Shown here: positions 23,564 to 31,463 of the stretch, one piece after another | How the letters are laid out: each line of letters starts with the position of its first letter | Numbering within the stretch: the stretch's first letter is position 1 | Source of the DNA: Candidatus Baltobacteraceae bacterium | Lineage (GTDB): Bacteria; Vulcanimicrobiota; Vulcanimicrobiia; Vulcanimicrobiales; Vulcanimicrobiaceae | Length of the DNA stretch: 64,000 nucleotides | Direction of reading: 5' to 3' | Assembly: GCA_036489885.1 (NCBI GenBank) | Contig: DASXEW010000001.1 | Span: 868,001-932,000 of the forward strand | The notes under the pieces: generated by a model | Seen by the model: the letters and a program-made list of their open reading frames with translations, nothing else | Database searches by the model: none | What the model was told of the DNA's origin: nothing | Made by a program: the position numbers and the translations under genes

Positions 23564-24435
23564 CGAGCTTTAGTATCCCGGCACTGGGGACGTTCCCGGT
23601 CGGCTTGCTCGATCTGCTCGACGTCGCCGTCACCGGCGTCCTCATCTATTATTTCCTGTTGCTGATCCGTGGGACGCGCGCGGTGCAGATCATGGTCGGC
23701 CTGTTCGTGCTCGTCGTCTTGCTGGCGGCGGCCAAGGTGCTGCATTTACTCTTGCTCTCGACCGTAATGCAGTATGTCGTCATCGCGATCGCCGTGACGC
23801 TGCCCATCGTCTTTCAGCCCGAGCTGCGCCGTGCACTGGAACAGATTGGCCGAGGTGGTTTTCTAGCGGCGCTCAACCCGGCCGACGATCCGGCGCGCAA
23901 CGACGAACTGATGGCAATGTTGGCCGCCACTGCCGAAGCCCTTTCGAGCTCGCGGACCGGGGCGCTGATCGTGATCGAGCAAACGACGGGTCTGGGCGAG
24001 ATCATCGAGGCCGGAACGCGGCTCGACGCGCTGACCTCCGTCGACTTGCTGCTCTCGATTTTCGCGCGCGCCAGCGCGCTGCACGACGGCGCCGTCATCA
24101 TTCAACATGGCCGCGTCTCCGCAGCGAGCTGCTATCTACCGCTTTCCGAGACGATCACCGACCGGCACGTCGGAACACGGCACCGGGCCGCGATGGGACT
24201 CTCGGAACAAACGGACGCGGTCGTGCTGGTGGTCTCGGAGCAAACCGGAGCAATCTCGATCGCGCGCGGCGGGCGTCTTTCGCGCGAGATTGCGGATCAA
24301 GAACGGCTACGCCGCGTGCTTTTGGCAGTCACCCGGCCGCCGCGCGCACGGCGTCAGAAGTCCCCCAACCTACTCGAACGGATGAGAACGCGAATTCCAC
24401 GTGCTGCAAGCCTTACGGAAAAACTTCGGACTTAA
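23560..24435 (+). CDS. cdaA: Diadenylate cyclase CdaA
   Basis: The 291-aa membrane c-di-AMP synthase has three N-terminal helices (about 10-85), then the DAC domain with the catalytic ALHDGAVII (DGA motif, about residue 180) and GTRHRAAMGLSEQTDA (RHR motif, about residue 208). It makes c-di-AMP from two ATP at the inner membrane. In many bacteria cdaA is followed by cdaR and glmM; here the order is kept, but cdaR is reduced. A c-di-AMP riboswitch lies 1.6 kb downstream. Confidence 0.95.
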   Translation: MTSFSIPALGTFPVGLLDLLDVAVTGVLIYYFLLLIRGTRAVQIMVGLFVLVVLLAAAKVLHLLLLSTVMQYVVIAIAVTLPIVFQPELRRALEQIGRGGFLAALNPADDPARNDELMAMLAATAEALSSSRTGALIVIEQTTGLGEIIEAGTRLDALTSVDLLLSIFARASALHDGAVIIQHGRVSAASCYLPLSETITDRHVGTRHRAAMGLSEQTDAVVLVVSEQTGAISIARGGRLSREIADQERLRRVLLAVTRPPRARRQKSPNLLERMRTRIPRAASLTEKLRT

Positions 24436-24586
24436 GCTGTTCAGCTTGGCGCTGGCGCTCGGCGGATGGGCCTATTTCCGTTTTCTCGCGGCACCGGCGC
24501 TCAGCGACCCGTTCGAACACGTCGGCATCCCGGTGAGCGTCAATGGGCTCCCCGCGCGGAACACGACACCCTGTCCGACTAAGTAA
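24401..24586 (+). CDS. Short CdaR/YbbR-like protein (N-terminal part only)
   Basis: The 61-aa product from GTG 24401 has the CdaR/YbbR N-terminus: a positively charged start, NFGLKLFSLALALGGWAYFR (membrane anchor) and the first strand of a YbbR domain (VGIPVSVNGLPA). It then ends at TAA 24584-24586, 5 bp before glmM. Full CdaR proteins carry several YbbR domains and are about 300-480 residues long. No continuation was found in other frames before glmM, so this is a deletion remnant or a minimal anchor that may still touch CdaA. Confidence 0.6.
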   Translation: MLQALRKNFGLKLFSLALALGGWAYFRFLAAPALSDPFEHVGIPVSVNGLPARNTTPCPTK

Positions 24587-24591
24587 GGGGG

Positions 24592-25938
24592 ATGGGTCGT
24601 CTTTTCGGGACCGATGGCGTCCGCGGAGTTGCGAACGCCGATCTAACCCCTGAGCTTGCCTTCAGCATCGGCCGCGCGACCGGAGCCGTTTTGGCGCATA
24701 AAGCTGATATCGTGCATCCCGTCGTCGTCGGTCGCGACACGCGTGTTTCAGGGTCGATGCTCGAGGCGGCGATCGTCGCCGGGATCACGTCGACCGGACG
24801 GAACGTCATCACGATCGGCGTGATACCAACCCCAGGCGTCGCGCGTATAACGACGGCAATCGACGCTGCCGCCGGCGTCATGATCAGCGCCTCGCACAAT
24901 CCGATCGAGGACAACGGAATCAAGATCTTCGGCCCGGACGGTTTCAAACTGACGGATGCCGAGGAAGATGAAATCGCAGGCCTCATCGACTCCGATGATT
25001 TGCCGCGTCCGACGCATTTGGACGTGGGCATGGCTTCCGTGAGTCACGGTCTCGCCGAACGCTACGCTTCGGCGTTACTCGAAGCCGGGAGCGATCTGCG
25101 CGGGCTGACCGTCGTTGTTGACGCGGCCTTCGGCGCCGCGTTCGAGGTCGGACCGTACGTGCTGCGCAAGCTCGGCGCAACCGTCGTTGCAATTAACGCC
25201 GAAAACGACGGATCGCGGATCAACGTGAAGTGCGGGGCAACCGATATGGCGCCGCTCCAAGCCGCAGTTCGCGCACGAGGCGGCGGAAAGGTTCTCGGCG
25301 TGGCGTTCGACGGCGATGCGGATCGTGCACTGTTCGTTGACGAACGTGGCGAAAAGTTAACCGGCGATCACGTTATGTTAATTCTTTCGCGAGAAATGCA
25401 GCGAGAGGGAAAGCTTCCCGGCGCGACGGTCGTCGGAACCGTGATGAGCAACGTCGGTCTGGAAGTCGCGATGAGACGTGAAGGAATCACGCTCGAGCGC
25501 ACGCCCGTCGGTGATCGCTACGTTCTCGAACGCATGCGCGCCGGCGAGTTTCGTTTCGGCGGTGAACAGTCGGGCCACATTATCGACCTGACGCGCAACA
25601 CCACGGGCGACGGATTGCTAACCGCAGTGAGTTTGTTCGGTTCGGTCGTTCGCAGCGGACGAACGCTGCACGAGCTCGCCACGGATCTCATCGAGTTTCC
25701 ACAGATTTTGGTCAACGTGCGCGTCGAGTCGGAGAAAGAGAAGATTGCGGGTACTCCTGCAGTCGCAGCGGCGATCGAACGCGCGGAGCGCGCGCTGGCC
25801 GGCGTAGGAAGAATCCTCGTACGACCGTCGGGAACCGAGCCATTAGTTCGTGTCATGCTCGAGGGTCCGGATTCGGACCAAATCGGACGTTTGGCAGCCG
25901 AAATCGCCGAGGCAATCCGGGGGGCAACGCTCGCGTAG
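24592..25938 (+). CDS. glmM: Phosphoglucosamine mutase GlmM
   Basis: The 448-aa alpha-D-phosphohexomutase has the N-terminal MGRLFGTDGVRGVAN, catalytic serine loop ISASHNPIEDNGIK, metal-binding DGDADR (VAFDGDADRALFVDE), sugar loop GGEQSGH and phosphate loop RPSGTEPLVRVM. It interconverts glucosamine-6-P and glucosamine-1-P for UDP-GlcNAc, downstream of GlmS (encoded at 49.5 kb). GlmM often binds and restrains CdaA. Ribosome binding site AAGGGGG lies just upstream of ATG 24592. Confidence 0.97.
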   Translation: MGRLFGTDGVRGVANADLTPELAFSIGRATGAVLAHKADIVHPVVVGRDTRVSGSMLEAAIVAGITSTGRNVITIGVIPTPGVARITTAIDAAAGVMISASHNPIEDNGIKIFGPDGFKLTDAEEDEIAGLIDSDDLPRPTHLDVGMASVSHGLAERYASALLEAGSDLRGLTVVVDAAFGAAFEVGPYVLRKLGATVVAINAENDGSRINVKCGATDMAPLQAAVRARGGGKVLGVAFDGDADRALFVDERGEKLTGDHVMLILSREMQREGKLPGATVVGTVMSNVGLEVAMRREGITLERTPVGDRYVLERMRAGEFRFGGEQSGHIIDLTRNTTGDGLLTAVSLFGSVVRSGRTLHELATDLIEFPQILVNVRVESEKEKIAGTPAVAAAIERAERALAGVGRILVRPSGTEPLVRVMLEGPDSDQIGRLAAEIAEAIRGATLA

Positions 25939-25994
25939 GTTGCCGAGAACGGCGAGGAAGGATGGGGGAATGCCCCTGCCAAAACCGCGTCCTC

Positions 25995-26010
25995 GACCCC
26001 CCTTTGAGGG
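25995..26010 (+). other. Stem-loop in the glmM-hydrolase intergenic region
   Basis: CCCCCCT-TTG-AGGGGG forms a short strong hairpin 57 bp after the glmM stop and about 30 bp before the riboswitch core. There is no T tract, so it may only separate the two transcription units or be a peripheral riboswitch helix. Confidence 0.3.
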
Positions 26011-26041
26011 GGACGCTCTTATAGCTGAGTCCGGATCGGGT

Positions 26042-26142
26042 GGTTCGGAGCGGGGGAAACCAGGCAGGGGTGAACGCGCCGGTCGGCGCGAGGGCAATCT
26101 TTCAGTCCTAACCCGACAACTAACCCCGTAAGCGACCGAAAG
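26042..26142 (+). promoter_or_regulatory. c-di-AMP riboswitch (ydaO-yuaA class)
   Basis: The region has the conserved blocks of the ydaO class in order: GGAGCGGGGGAAACC (26048-26061), CAGGGGTGAA (26062-26073 area), GAGGGCAA (26090s), then AACCCGACAACTAACC (26110-26123) and CCGTAAGCG. An outer helix can form between TTCGG (26044-26048) and CCGAA (26136-26140). The class binds two c-di-AMP molecules and usually turns expression off, commonly of wall hydrolases and potassium transporters. Here it directly precedes a LysM-NlpC/P60 gene whose ribosome binding site (AGGAG, 26143-26147) abuts the outer helix, so control may be translational. Confidence 0.9.
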
Positions 26143-26153
26143 AAGGAGCCCTT

Positions 26154-26915
26154 TTGCGCGTATTTGCGACGGGTTTTGTCGCACTAGTTATTGCAGCGTT
26201 ATGTTATAGCGCTTGCGATGCCCGTACATACACGGTTGCACCCGGCGATACGATCACGTCGATCGCCGAATCCCACAATATCAGCGTCAATGAGCTGGCT
26301 CGCCTGAATCAGCTTGAAGGGACCGACGTGCGGGCCGGCACCGTTCTGGTGCTGGATGAAGAGACGAGCGTCCCACTGGATCCGCAGGTCATCGCTGCCG
26401 CGCGCAAAGCTGCGCTCGCCGCGGAGTCCTCGCTGGTTCCCAGCCAAGAGGGAACCGATGTCGCGCTTTGGGCGCCGTCGGCTCCGGATTCAAAGAAGTC
26501 CGCGTTGCGCCGGCTGGCTGAAGGCATCGCGGCACGTACCACGCAGATCGCCGCAAGGCTCACGAAGAGCGCGATGCGGTTCCTGGGTGTGCCGTACGTG
26601 TTCGGCGGGACATCCACGTCCGGCTTTGATTGCTCCGGCTATGTACAGCACGTTTTTGCGATGCTCGGCATTCATCTGCCGCGAACCGCGGATGCGCAGT
26701 ACGAAGTCGGCAAGAAGGTCGCGCACCTGGAATCAGGGGACCTGGTCTTCTTCCAAACGTATACGTATGGAGCGTCCCACGTCGGGATATATCTTGGTCA
26801 CGGTCGGTTCGTACACAGTTCGAGCAGCCATGGTGTTGAGGTAAGCGCGCTTCACGATGCATACTGGTCCTCGCGTTACTTGGGAGCAAAGCGGATCCTC
26901 GTCGCAAGAAACTAA
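26154..26915 (+). CDS. LysM-NlpC/P60 cell-wall hydrolase
   Basis: The 253-aa exported protein has a signal peptide (about 1-23, VIAALCYSACDA), a LysM domain (about 24-68, TYTVAPGDTITSIAESHNIS, LNQLEGTDVRAGTVLVL), a linker helix, and an NlpC/P60 peptidase domain with catalytic Cys in FDCSGYVQH, His in ASHVGIYLGHGRF and a third polar residue near VHSSSS. It should cleave peptide stems of peptidoglycan in the periplasm. Start is TTG 26154 with AGGAG 7 bp upstream. It is directly controlled by the c-di-AMP riboswitch. A Cys in the signal peptide could suggest a lipoprotein but lacks a full lipobox. Confidence 0.92.
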   Translation: MRVFATGFVALVIAALCYSACDARTYTVAPGDTITSIAESHNISVNELARLNQLEGTDVRAGTVLVLDEETSVPLDPQVIAAARKAALAAESSLVPSQEGTDVALWAPSAPDSKKSALRRLAEGIAARTTQIAARLTKSAMRFLGVPYVFGGTSTSGFDCSGYVQHVFAMLGIHLPRTADAQYEVGKKVAHLESGDLVFFQTYTYGASHVGIYLGHGRFVHSSSSHGVEVSALHDAYWSSRYLGAKRILVARN

Positions 26916-27291
26916 CACCGATGAATACGCGCGGGCGGCCACGGCATATCTTGCCTGGCCTCTTGCCGTTTTCGAGCTGACGCGACGCGCACCGGGGAGC
27001 TTGTGGTATCGCGCGCATCTGCGCCAAGCGACGGTCCTCGGCGCGATCATTTGGTTCGCGCTCTTCGTCGTGCTGGCGTTGCCGCTCGTCTTGTTCGTCA
27101 TTCTAGGCGGCCCACCCGAGACGCTGACGATCGAGATATACTCCGCGGCACTCGTCGTCGACATCATCGTCTTCGCGGCGGCAGCGTTCATCGTCATCAG
27201 TTCTGCCGTACGAGCCTCTCACGGTGAGCTTTTCTCGATACCTCTGATCACGCCGCTGAGCGAGCGTCTCTTCTTGCGGAGGCGCGGGTAG
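26857..27291 (+). CDS. Small membrane protein, DUF4870-like
   Basis: The 144-aa protein has an N-terminal YARAATAYLAWPLAVFELTR segment, then hydrophobic helices at about 60-85 and 95-118 (TVLGAIIWFALFVVLALPLV; IYSAALVVDIIVFAAAAFIV). Topology and opening resemble DUF4870/Tic20-like proteins of unknown role. ATG 26857 lies 59 bp inside the hydrolase gene and no later start precedes the conserved part. It probably shares the riboswitch-controlled transcript. Confidence 0.65.
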   Translation: MHTGPRVTWEQSGSSSQETNTDEYARAATAYLAWPLAVFELTRRAPGSLWYRAHLRQATVLGAIIWFALFVVLALPLVLFVILGGPPETLTIEIYSAALVVDIIVFAAAAFIVISSAVRASHGELFSIPLITPLSERLFLRRRG

Positions 27292-27338
27292 GAGAACTTT
27301 CTCGGGCCCGGAACGATGGGTCCGCCGTAACGGCACGA

Positions 27339-27411
27339 TGGGGCGTAGCCAAGTTGGTAAGGCACCAGACTTTGACTCTGGCATGCGTTGGTTCGAGTCC
27401 AGCCGCCCCAG
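27339..27411 (+). tRNA. tRNA-Gln(TTG)
   Basis: The acceptor TGGGGCG (27339-27345) pairs with CGCCCCA (27404-27410), discriminator G; the U1-A72 pair is typical of tRNA-Gln. The anticodon stem CCAGA/TCTGG encloses CTTTGAC, giving anticodon TTG. The T loop is TTCGAGT. CCA is not encoded. Confidence 0.95.
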
Positions 27412-27474
27412 CATTCCATCTTCATCAGAGGTAGGCCGTCGCGCAAAGCGAACGCGCGGGGCGAGGGACAGAGC

Positions 27475-27843
27475 TTGCACATCGACGATCTCAATATCCA
27501 TCTACGCAGCTCAGACGACGAGACGCAAATATTCGAGCTCAAAGGCAGCCTTGATATTGCGACCTCGCCAACCGTGCGCGCCGCGCTGCTCGACGCAGCG
27601 GAGCGCGGGCAGCACCGGATCGTCGTCGATCTTTCGGGTCTCGACTTCATAGATTCGACGGGTCTCGGTGCGCTGATCGGTAGCCAACGCCGCGCCAAAG
27701 AGAACAATGGTGAGGTTCGTCTTGTCGCGCGTGAAGGTCAGATTCTACGGTTGCTTCGGATTACCGGATTGCTAACGGTCTTCGGCGTCTATCACACGCT
27801 CGATGATGCGCTTGCCGGTTCCAGACGAATCGAAGGGCTGTAA
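27475..27843 (+). CDS. STAS-domain anti-sigma factor antagonist-like protein
   Basis: The 122-aa STAS protein starts at TTG 27475 with GAGGGA six bases upstream; a longer frame would run into tRNA-Gln. It has the SpoIIAA/RsbV pattern: FELKGSLDIATSPTVRAALL, IVVDLSGLDFIDSTGLGALI with the phosphorylatable Ser in DSTGLG, and LRLLRITGLLTVFGVYHTLD. Such proteins release sigma factors from anti-sigma kinases. No kinase or phosphatase gene is adjacent. The sigma factor in the pilus operon is a possible but unproven target. The tail overlaps glcF by 52 bp. Confidence 0.9.
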   Translation: MHIDDLNIHLRSSDDETQIFELKGSLDIATSPTVRAALLDAAERGQHRIVVDLSGLDFIDSTGLGALIGSQRRAKENNGEVRLVAREGQILRLLRITGLLTVFGVYHTLDDALAGSRRIEGL

Positions 27844-29123
27844 GCCGCATACGCTTCGTCGAGCATCTCGACGACGTGCTTGATCGAAATCTCGGCGCCG
27901 GCTTCGCGCAGGCCGGCGGCCATTTGCATCGCGCAGCCGGGGTTTGCCGTGACTACGATCTCGGGCGTCACGCGCATGATGTTTGCGACTTTGCGCTTCT
28001 GGAGCCGCTCGGCCATCTCGGGCTGCGTGAGATTGTAGATCCCGGCGCTTCCACAGCAGAGTGAGCTCTCGGGCATCTCGCGCAAGCGCAATCCCGGAAT
28101 CTTCGCGAGCAGGCGCCGGGGCGCGCCGGCGATGCGCTGTGCGTGAACGAGATGACAGGGATCCTGATACGTGATGGTGCGTTCGATCGCGCCCAGATCG
28201 GGCGAGATCCCGACCTCGTCGAGCCATTCCGTGACGTCGCGAACCTGCGCTGAAAAGGCGGCGGCGCGCTGCGCCCACTCGGGATCGTCTTCGAAGAGAT
28301 TCCCATACTCTTTCAGCGTCGAGCCGCAACCGGCCGCATTTATAATGTAGACGTCGGCGCCTGAGCCCTCGAACGCCGTGATATTCCGCTTGGCGAGCTG
28401 GCGTCCGCGCTCCATTTCGCCCGCATGAATATTGATCGCGCCGCAACATCCTTGGCCGCTCGGCGCGACAACGTCGCAGCCGGCCTTTTGAAGAACGCGC
28501 ACCGTTGCTTCGTCGACGTTCGCGAAGGCGACGTGCATTACGCAGCCGGCGTGCATGAAAACCGTGGCTTTACGCTTGCCTTCTGCGCTCCAGCGCTGGT
28601 CGCGGGGAACGAAGAAGCGATCGGAGATCCGCGGCGCGAGCTTTTCTGAATCCTCGAGATGCAAGACCCGTAACAATCCGGTCGCGCGCGCGAGTGATTG
28701 CAAGCCAAGTTTTTGCGATAAGCGTAGAAGCGTCGCGACGAAACGCAACAGCGCCATGCTCGAGAAAACGCGGTCGAGCAAGAACCAGCGTAGCGTTCGA
28801 ACATGCCACGGTTGACGTGCGGCAGTCGCGCGTTGCACTTGCGTGCGTGCCGGCTCGAGCAAACGGCCGTACTCGACGCCGGAAGGGCAGACAGCTTCGC
28901 ATGCGCGGCAATCCAGACACTCCGACATCTGATGCACGAAGCCGGGGCTCGTGAGATTGAGGCGGCCCTCTGCGACGGCTTTGATCAGCGCGATACGGCC
29001 GCGCGGTCCCGATGTTTCGACCAGCGTTTCGACGTAGGTCGGGCACGTTGGAAGGCAGAGGCCGCAGCGCACGCAGCGATTGAAAACGTCGGCCGGCGGA
29101 ATGTCGGGGGCGGTAAAACTCAA
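27792..29123 (-). CDS. glcF: Glycolate oxidase iron-sulfur subunit GlcF
   Basis: The 443-aa protein has two 4Fe-4S ferredoxin motifs, CVRCGLCLPTCP (about 18-29) and CLDCRACEAVCPSG (about 69-82), then two CCG-type domains (QGCCGAIN and SSLCCGSAGIYN with further Cys). It passes electrons from the flavin subunit to the membrane quinone pool. TTG 29123 overlaps the glcD stop as TTGA. A GlcE subunit is not present; the operon has only glcD and glcF. Confidence 0.92.
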   Translation of the reverse strand: MSFTAPDIPPADVFNRCVRCGLCLPTCPTYVETLVETSGPRGRIALIKAVAEGRLNLTSPGFVHQMSECLDCRACEAVCPSGVEYGRLLEPARTQVQRATAARQPWHVRTLRWFLLDRVFSSMALLRFVATLLRLSQKLGLQSLARATGLLRVLHLEDSEKLAPRISDRFFVPRDQRWSAEGKRKATVFMHAGCVMHVAFANVDEATVRVLQKAGCDVVAPSGQGCCGAINIHAGEMERGRQLAKRNITAFEGSGADVYIINAAGCGSTLKEYGNLFEDDPEWAQRAAAFSAQVRDVTEWLDEVGISPDLGAIERTITYQDPCHLVHAQRIAGAPRRLLAKIPGLRLREMPESSLCCGSAGIYNLTQPEMAERLQKRKVANIMRVTPEIVVTANPGCAMQMAAGLREAGAEISIKHVVEMLDEAYAAYSPSIRLEPASASSSV

Positions 29124-30553
29124 GAGGTAACTCCAGGCAACGTGAACGCGTCGACCCCGCCGGGATCAGGGAATATCTTGCCTGGGTTCATGATCCCGAG
29201 CGGATCGAGTGCGTTCTTGATTGCGCGCATCACGCGCAAGGCTTCGGGTCCGACGTCCATCTCCATAAACTGCTTCTTGAGCAATCCAATCCCATGCTCG
29301 CCCGAAAGCGTTCCGCCGAGATCGACGGCGGTTTCGAATATCTCGCGCGCGGCTTCGCGTACGCGTTTCATCTCTTCGGCGTCGCGACGATCGCACAAGA
29401 TGTTCGGGTGAAGATTCCCGTCGCCGGCGTGTCCGAACACCGGGATGATGACGTTGTTTCTGGCGGCGATCGTGCGAACGCGCGCGATCATCTCCGGGAT
29501 CGCACTGCGCGGGATCGAGATATCTTCGCCGAGGCGATGGGGACGTTTGCGCGCGAGAGCCGGTGCGATGACGCGCCTCGCCGCCCACAGACGATCGCTA
29601 TCGGCCTGCGAGTGCGCGACGCGAATCTCGCCGGCACCGTTCGCGCGCGCAATGCGTTCGATCTCGGCTGACTCGGCATCCAGGGCTGCTTCGTGATCGC
29701 CGTCGACCGCGAAAAGCAAGATCGCGTCCGCTTCCAACGGCAATCCGGCCGGCGAAAACTCTTCGAGGCACTGCATCGTCAGATTGTCGAGCAACTCGAT
29801 CGAGGTTGGGATCAAGCCGGCGGCCATCACCGCCGTGACGGTGCGTGCAGCATCGTCGATCTTCGCGAACGTTGCCATCGCCGTGCGACTGAACTTCGGT
29901 TTTGGAATCAGGCGCAACGTTATCTCAGTAATCGTGCCGAGCGTGCCTTCGGATCCGGTGAAGAGCGCGCGCAGGTCGTACCCTGTTACGTTTTTCACCA
30001 TCTTGCCGCCGGTGCGGAAAACTGCACCGTCGGGCAGCACGATTTCTAGCGCTTGTACGTAGTTGCTCGTCACGCCGTACTTCAAGCACCGCGCACCGCC
30101 CGCGTTCTCGGCTACGTTGCCGCCGATCGCGGATTGTTTGTAGCTCGAAGGATCGGGTGGATAGAAGAGGCCTCGCGCTTCGACCGCGCTCTGCAAATCC
30201 GCATTGATGACGCCGGGCTGGACAACCGCGACGTGGTTCGTCTCGTCGATCTCGAGGATTGCGTTCATGCGCACGATCGAAAGAATGAGGCTCCCGGACA
30301 GCGGTACCGCACCGCCGGATAGTCCGCTGCCGAGCGCACGCGGCGTGATCGCGAGTCTTTCGCGCGTCGCAAGCTTGTGAATCGCCGAAACCTCGGCGGT
30401 ATTTGCGGGCAACACGACGGCAAGGGGTCGCTGATCGTACCAGGTTCCGTCGAAGCCGTACGTGAGCAAATCTTCGTCGGCGGTGAGCACGTGCGAGTCA
30501 CCCGCGATCTCGCGCAGCTCGTCGAGAACGTTCGGGCTCACGTCGGTCCGCAT
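29120..30553 (-). CDS. glcD: FAD-linked glycolate/lactate dehydrogenase subunit GlcD
   Basis: The 477-aa flavoprotein has an FAD-binding PCMH domain (PLAVVLPANTAEVSAIHKLA, PRALGSGLSGGAVPLSGSL, SAIGGNVAENAGG) and a C-terminal FAD-oxidase domain ending with GHAGDGNLHPNILCD, SGEHGIGLLKKQFM and KNALDPLGIMNPGKIFP. It oxidises glycolate or D-lactate. A longer frame adds 93 Arg/Ser-rich residues that are antisense to the neighbouring epimerase end, so ATG 30553 is used, one base after the epimerase stop. Confidence 0.93.
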   Translation of the reverse strand: MRTDVSPNVLDELREIAGDSHVLTADEDLLTYGFDGTWYDQRPLAVVLPANTAEVSAIHKLATRERLAITPRALGSGLSGGAVPLSGSLILSIVRMNAILEIDETNHVAVVQPGVINADLQSAVEARGLFYPPDPSSYKQSAIGGNVAENAGGARCLKYGVTSNYVQALEIVLPDGAVFRTGGKMVKNVTGYDLRALFTGSEGTLGTITEITLRLIPKPKFSRTAMATFAKIDDAARTVTAVMAAGLIPTSIELLDNLTMQCLEEFSPAGLPLEADAILLFAVDGDHEAALDAESAEIERIARANGAGEIRVAHSQADSDRLWAARRVIAPALARKRPHRLGEDISIPRSAIPEMIARVRTIAARNNVIIPVFGHAGDGNLHPNILCDRRDAEEMKRVREAAREIFETAVDLGGTLSGEHGIGLLKKQFMEMDVGPEALRVMRAIKNALDPLGIMNPGKIFPDPGGVDAFTLPGVTS

Positions 30554-30554
30554 G

Positions 30555-31463
30555 TTACGCCGGCTGGGCGAGGGCGCGATAGAACTCGATCGTTCGGCGC
30601 GTGCCTTCGGCGAGCGGCGTGTTCGGAAGCTTAGGGAAGGTGGACCAAAGTGCGCCTTCATCGAGAACGGGCGCAAGCGGAAGGGGTTCTCCGGTATCGG
30701 CGACCTGAGCATCCGGGGCGACCGCACGTATTGCGTCGATGATCTGTCGCGTCGATGCGACGTCGCCGGCGAGTGAAAACGTTTGCGCGCCGTCGGGCGT
30801 TTGGGTCGCGCCGAGTACGAACGCCGCGGCAACGTCGGAGGCGAAATTCATCCCGGTGCGGCCGGTAAACGGAATCGTGTAGGGTTTTCCTTCGGCGGCC
30901 GCGCGCATCGCGAGCGTTGGTCCCGCGGTCATACCGTACCAGCGTCCCGGTCCGTAGACGGTGTACGGACGAAACCCAACGCTGCGAAGCCCTGCGTCGA
31001 CGAGATACGCGCGCGCGTTGCCCTCATTGCAGAGCTTGTACGCGCCGTAGTGGTTGGACGGAAACGGAATTACGCCGTCCTCGGGTCCGAAAACAGCGGC
31101 CGTGCTCGCGTAAGCTATCCCACCCCTAATCTTGTGTTTCTTTGCGGCTTCAAAGACGCATAGCGTGCCGAGCACGTTTACGCGTGCGCCTTCGAGCGGA
31201 TCCTCACGACAGCGTGGCAGCAGAAGGCCGGCAAGATGAATGACGGCGTCGCATCCGCCGACAGCCTCCTCGACGACCGCACGATCCGCAATGTCCCCAA
31301 CGACGCGTTCCACCGGACGATTCTCGATCGTCCCGACAATATCGTGAAAGGTCGTACGATCGTCATGACCGTCGAGGACCCGCACATCGTGTCCGGTTTC
31401 GAGCAACAGTCGCGCTGCCCACGAACCGATGAAGCCGTTCCCGCCGGTGATGAGGACCTTCAT
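30555..31463 (-). CDS. NAD-dependent epimerase/dehydratase (extended SDR)
   Basis: The 302-aa extended short-chain dehydrogenase has GGNGFIGSWAARLL (GxxGxxG dinucleotide loop), VIHLAGLL, catalytic Ser/Thr in ASTAAVFG and YGAYKLCNEG (YxxxK). Relatives act on nucleotide sugars, uronates or hydroxy acids. It follows the FadR-type regulator without a gap and precedes glcD by one base, so its substrate is likely in the same catabolic route, perhaps an aldonate or uronate yielding a 2-hydroxy acid. Confidence 0.88.
   Translation of the reverse strand: MKVLITGGNGFIGSWAARLLLETGHDVRVLDGHDDRTTFHDIVGTIENRPVERVVGDIADRAVVEEAVGGCDAVIHLAGLLLPRCREDPLEGARVNVLGTLCVFEAAKKHKIRGGIAYASTAAVFGPEDGVIPFPSNHYGAYKLCNEGNARAYLVDAGLRSVGFRPYTVYGPGRWYGMTAGPTLAMRAAAEGKPYTIPFTGRTGMNFASDVAAAFVLGATQTPDGAQTFSLAGDVASTRQIIDAIRAVAPDAQVADTGEPLPLAPVLDEGALWSTFPKLPNTPLAEGTRRTIEFYRALAQPA

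Noticed and set aside
29120-30832. 570-aa version of GlcD with a 93-residue N-terminal extension
   Set aside because: The extension is Arg/Ser/Pro-rich, overlaps the end of the epimerase gene and has no family similarity; ATG 30553 gives the normal GlcD start one base after the epimerase stop.
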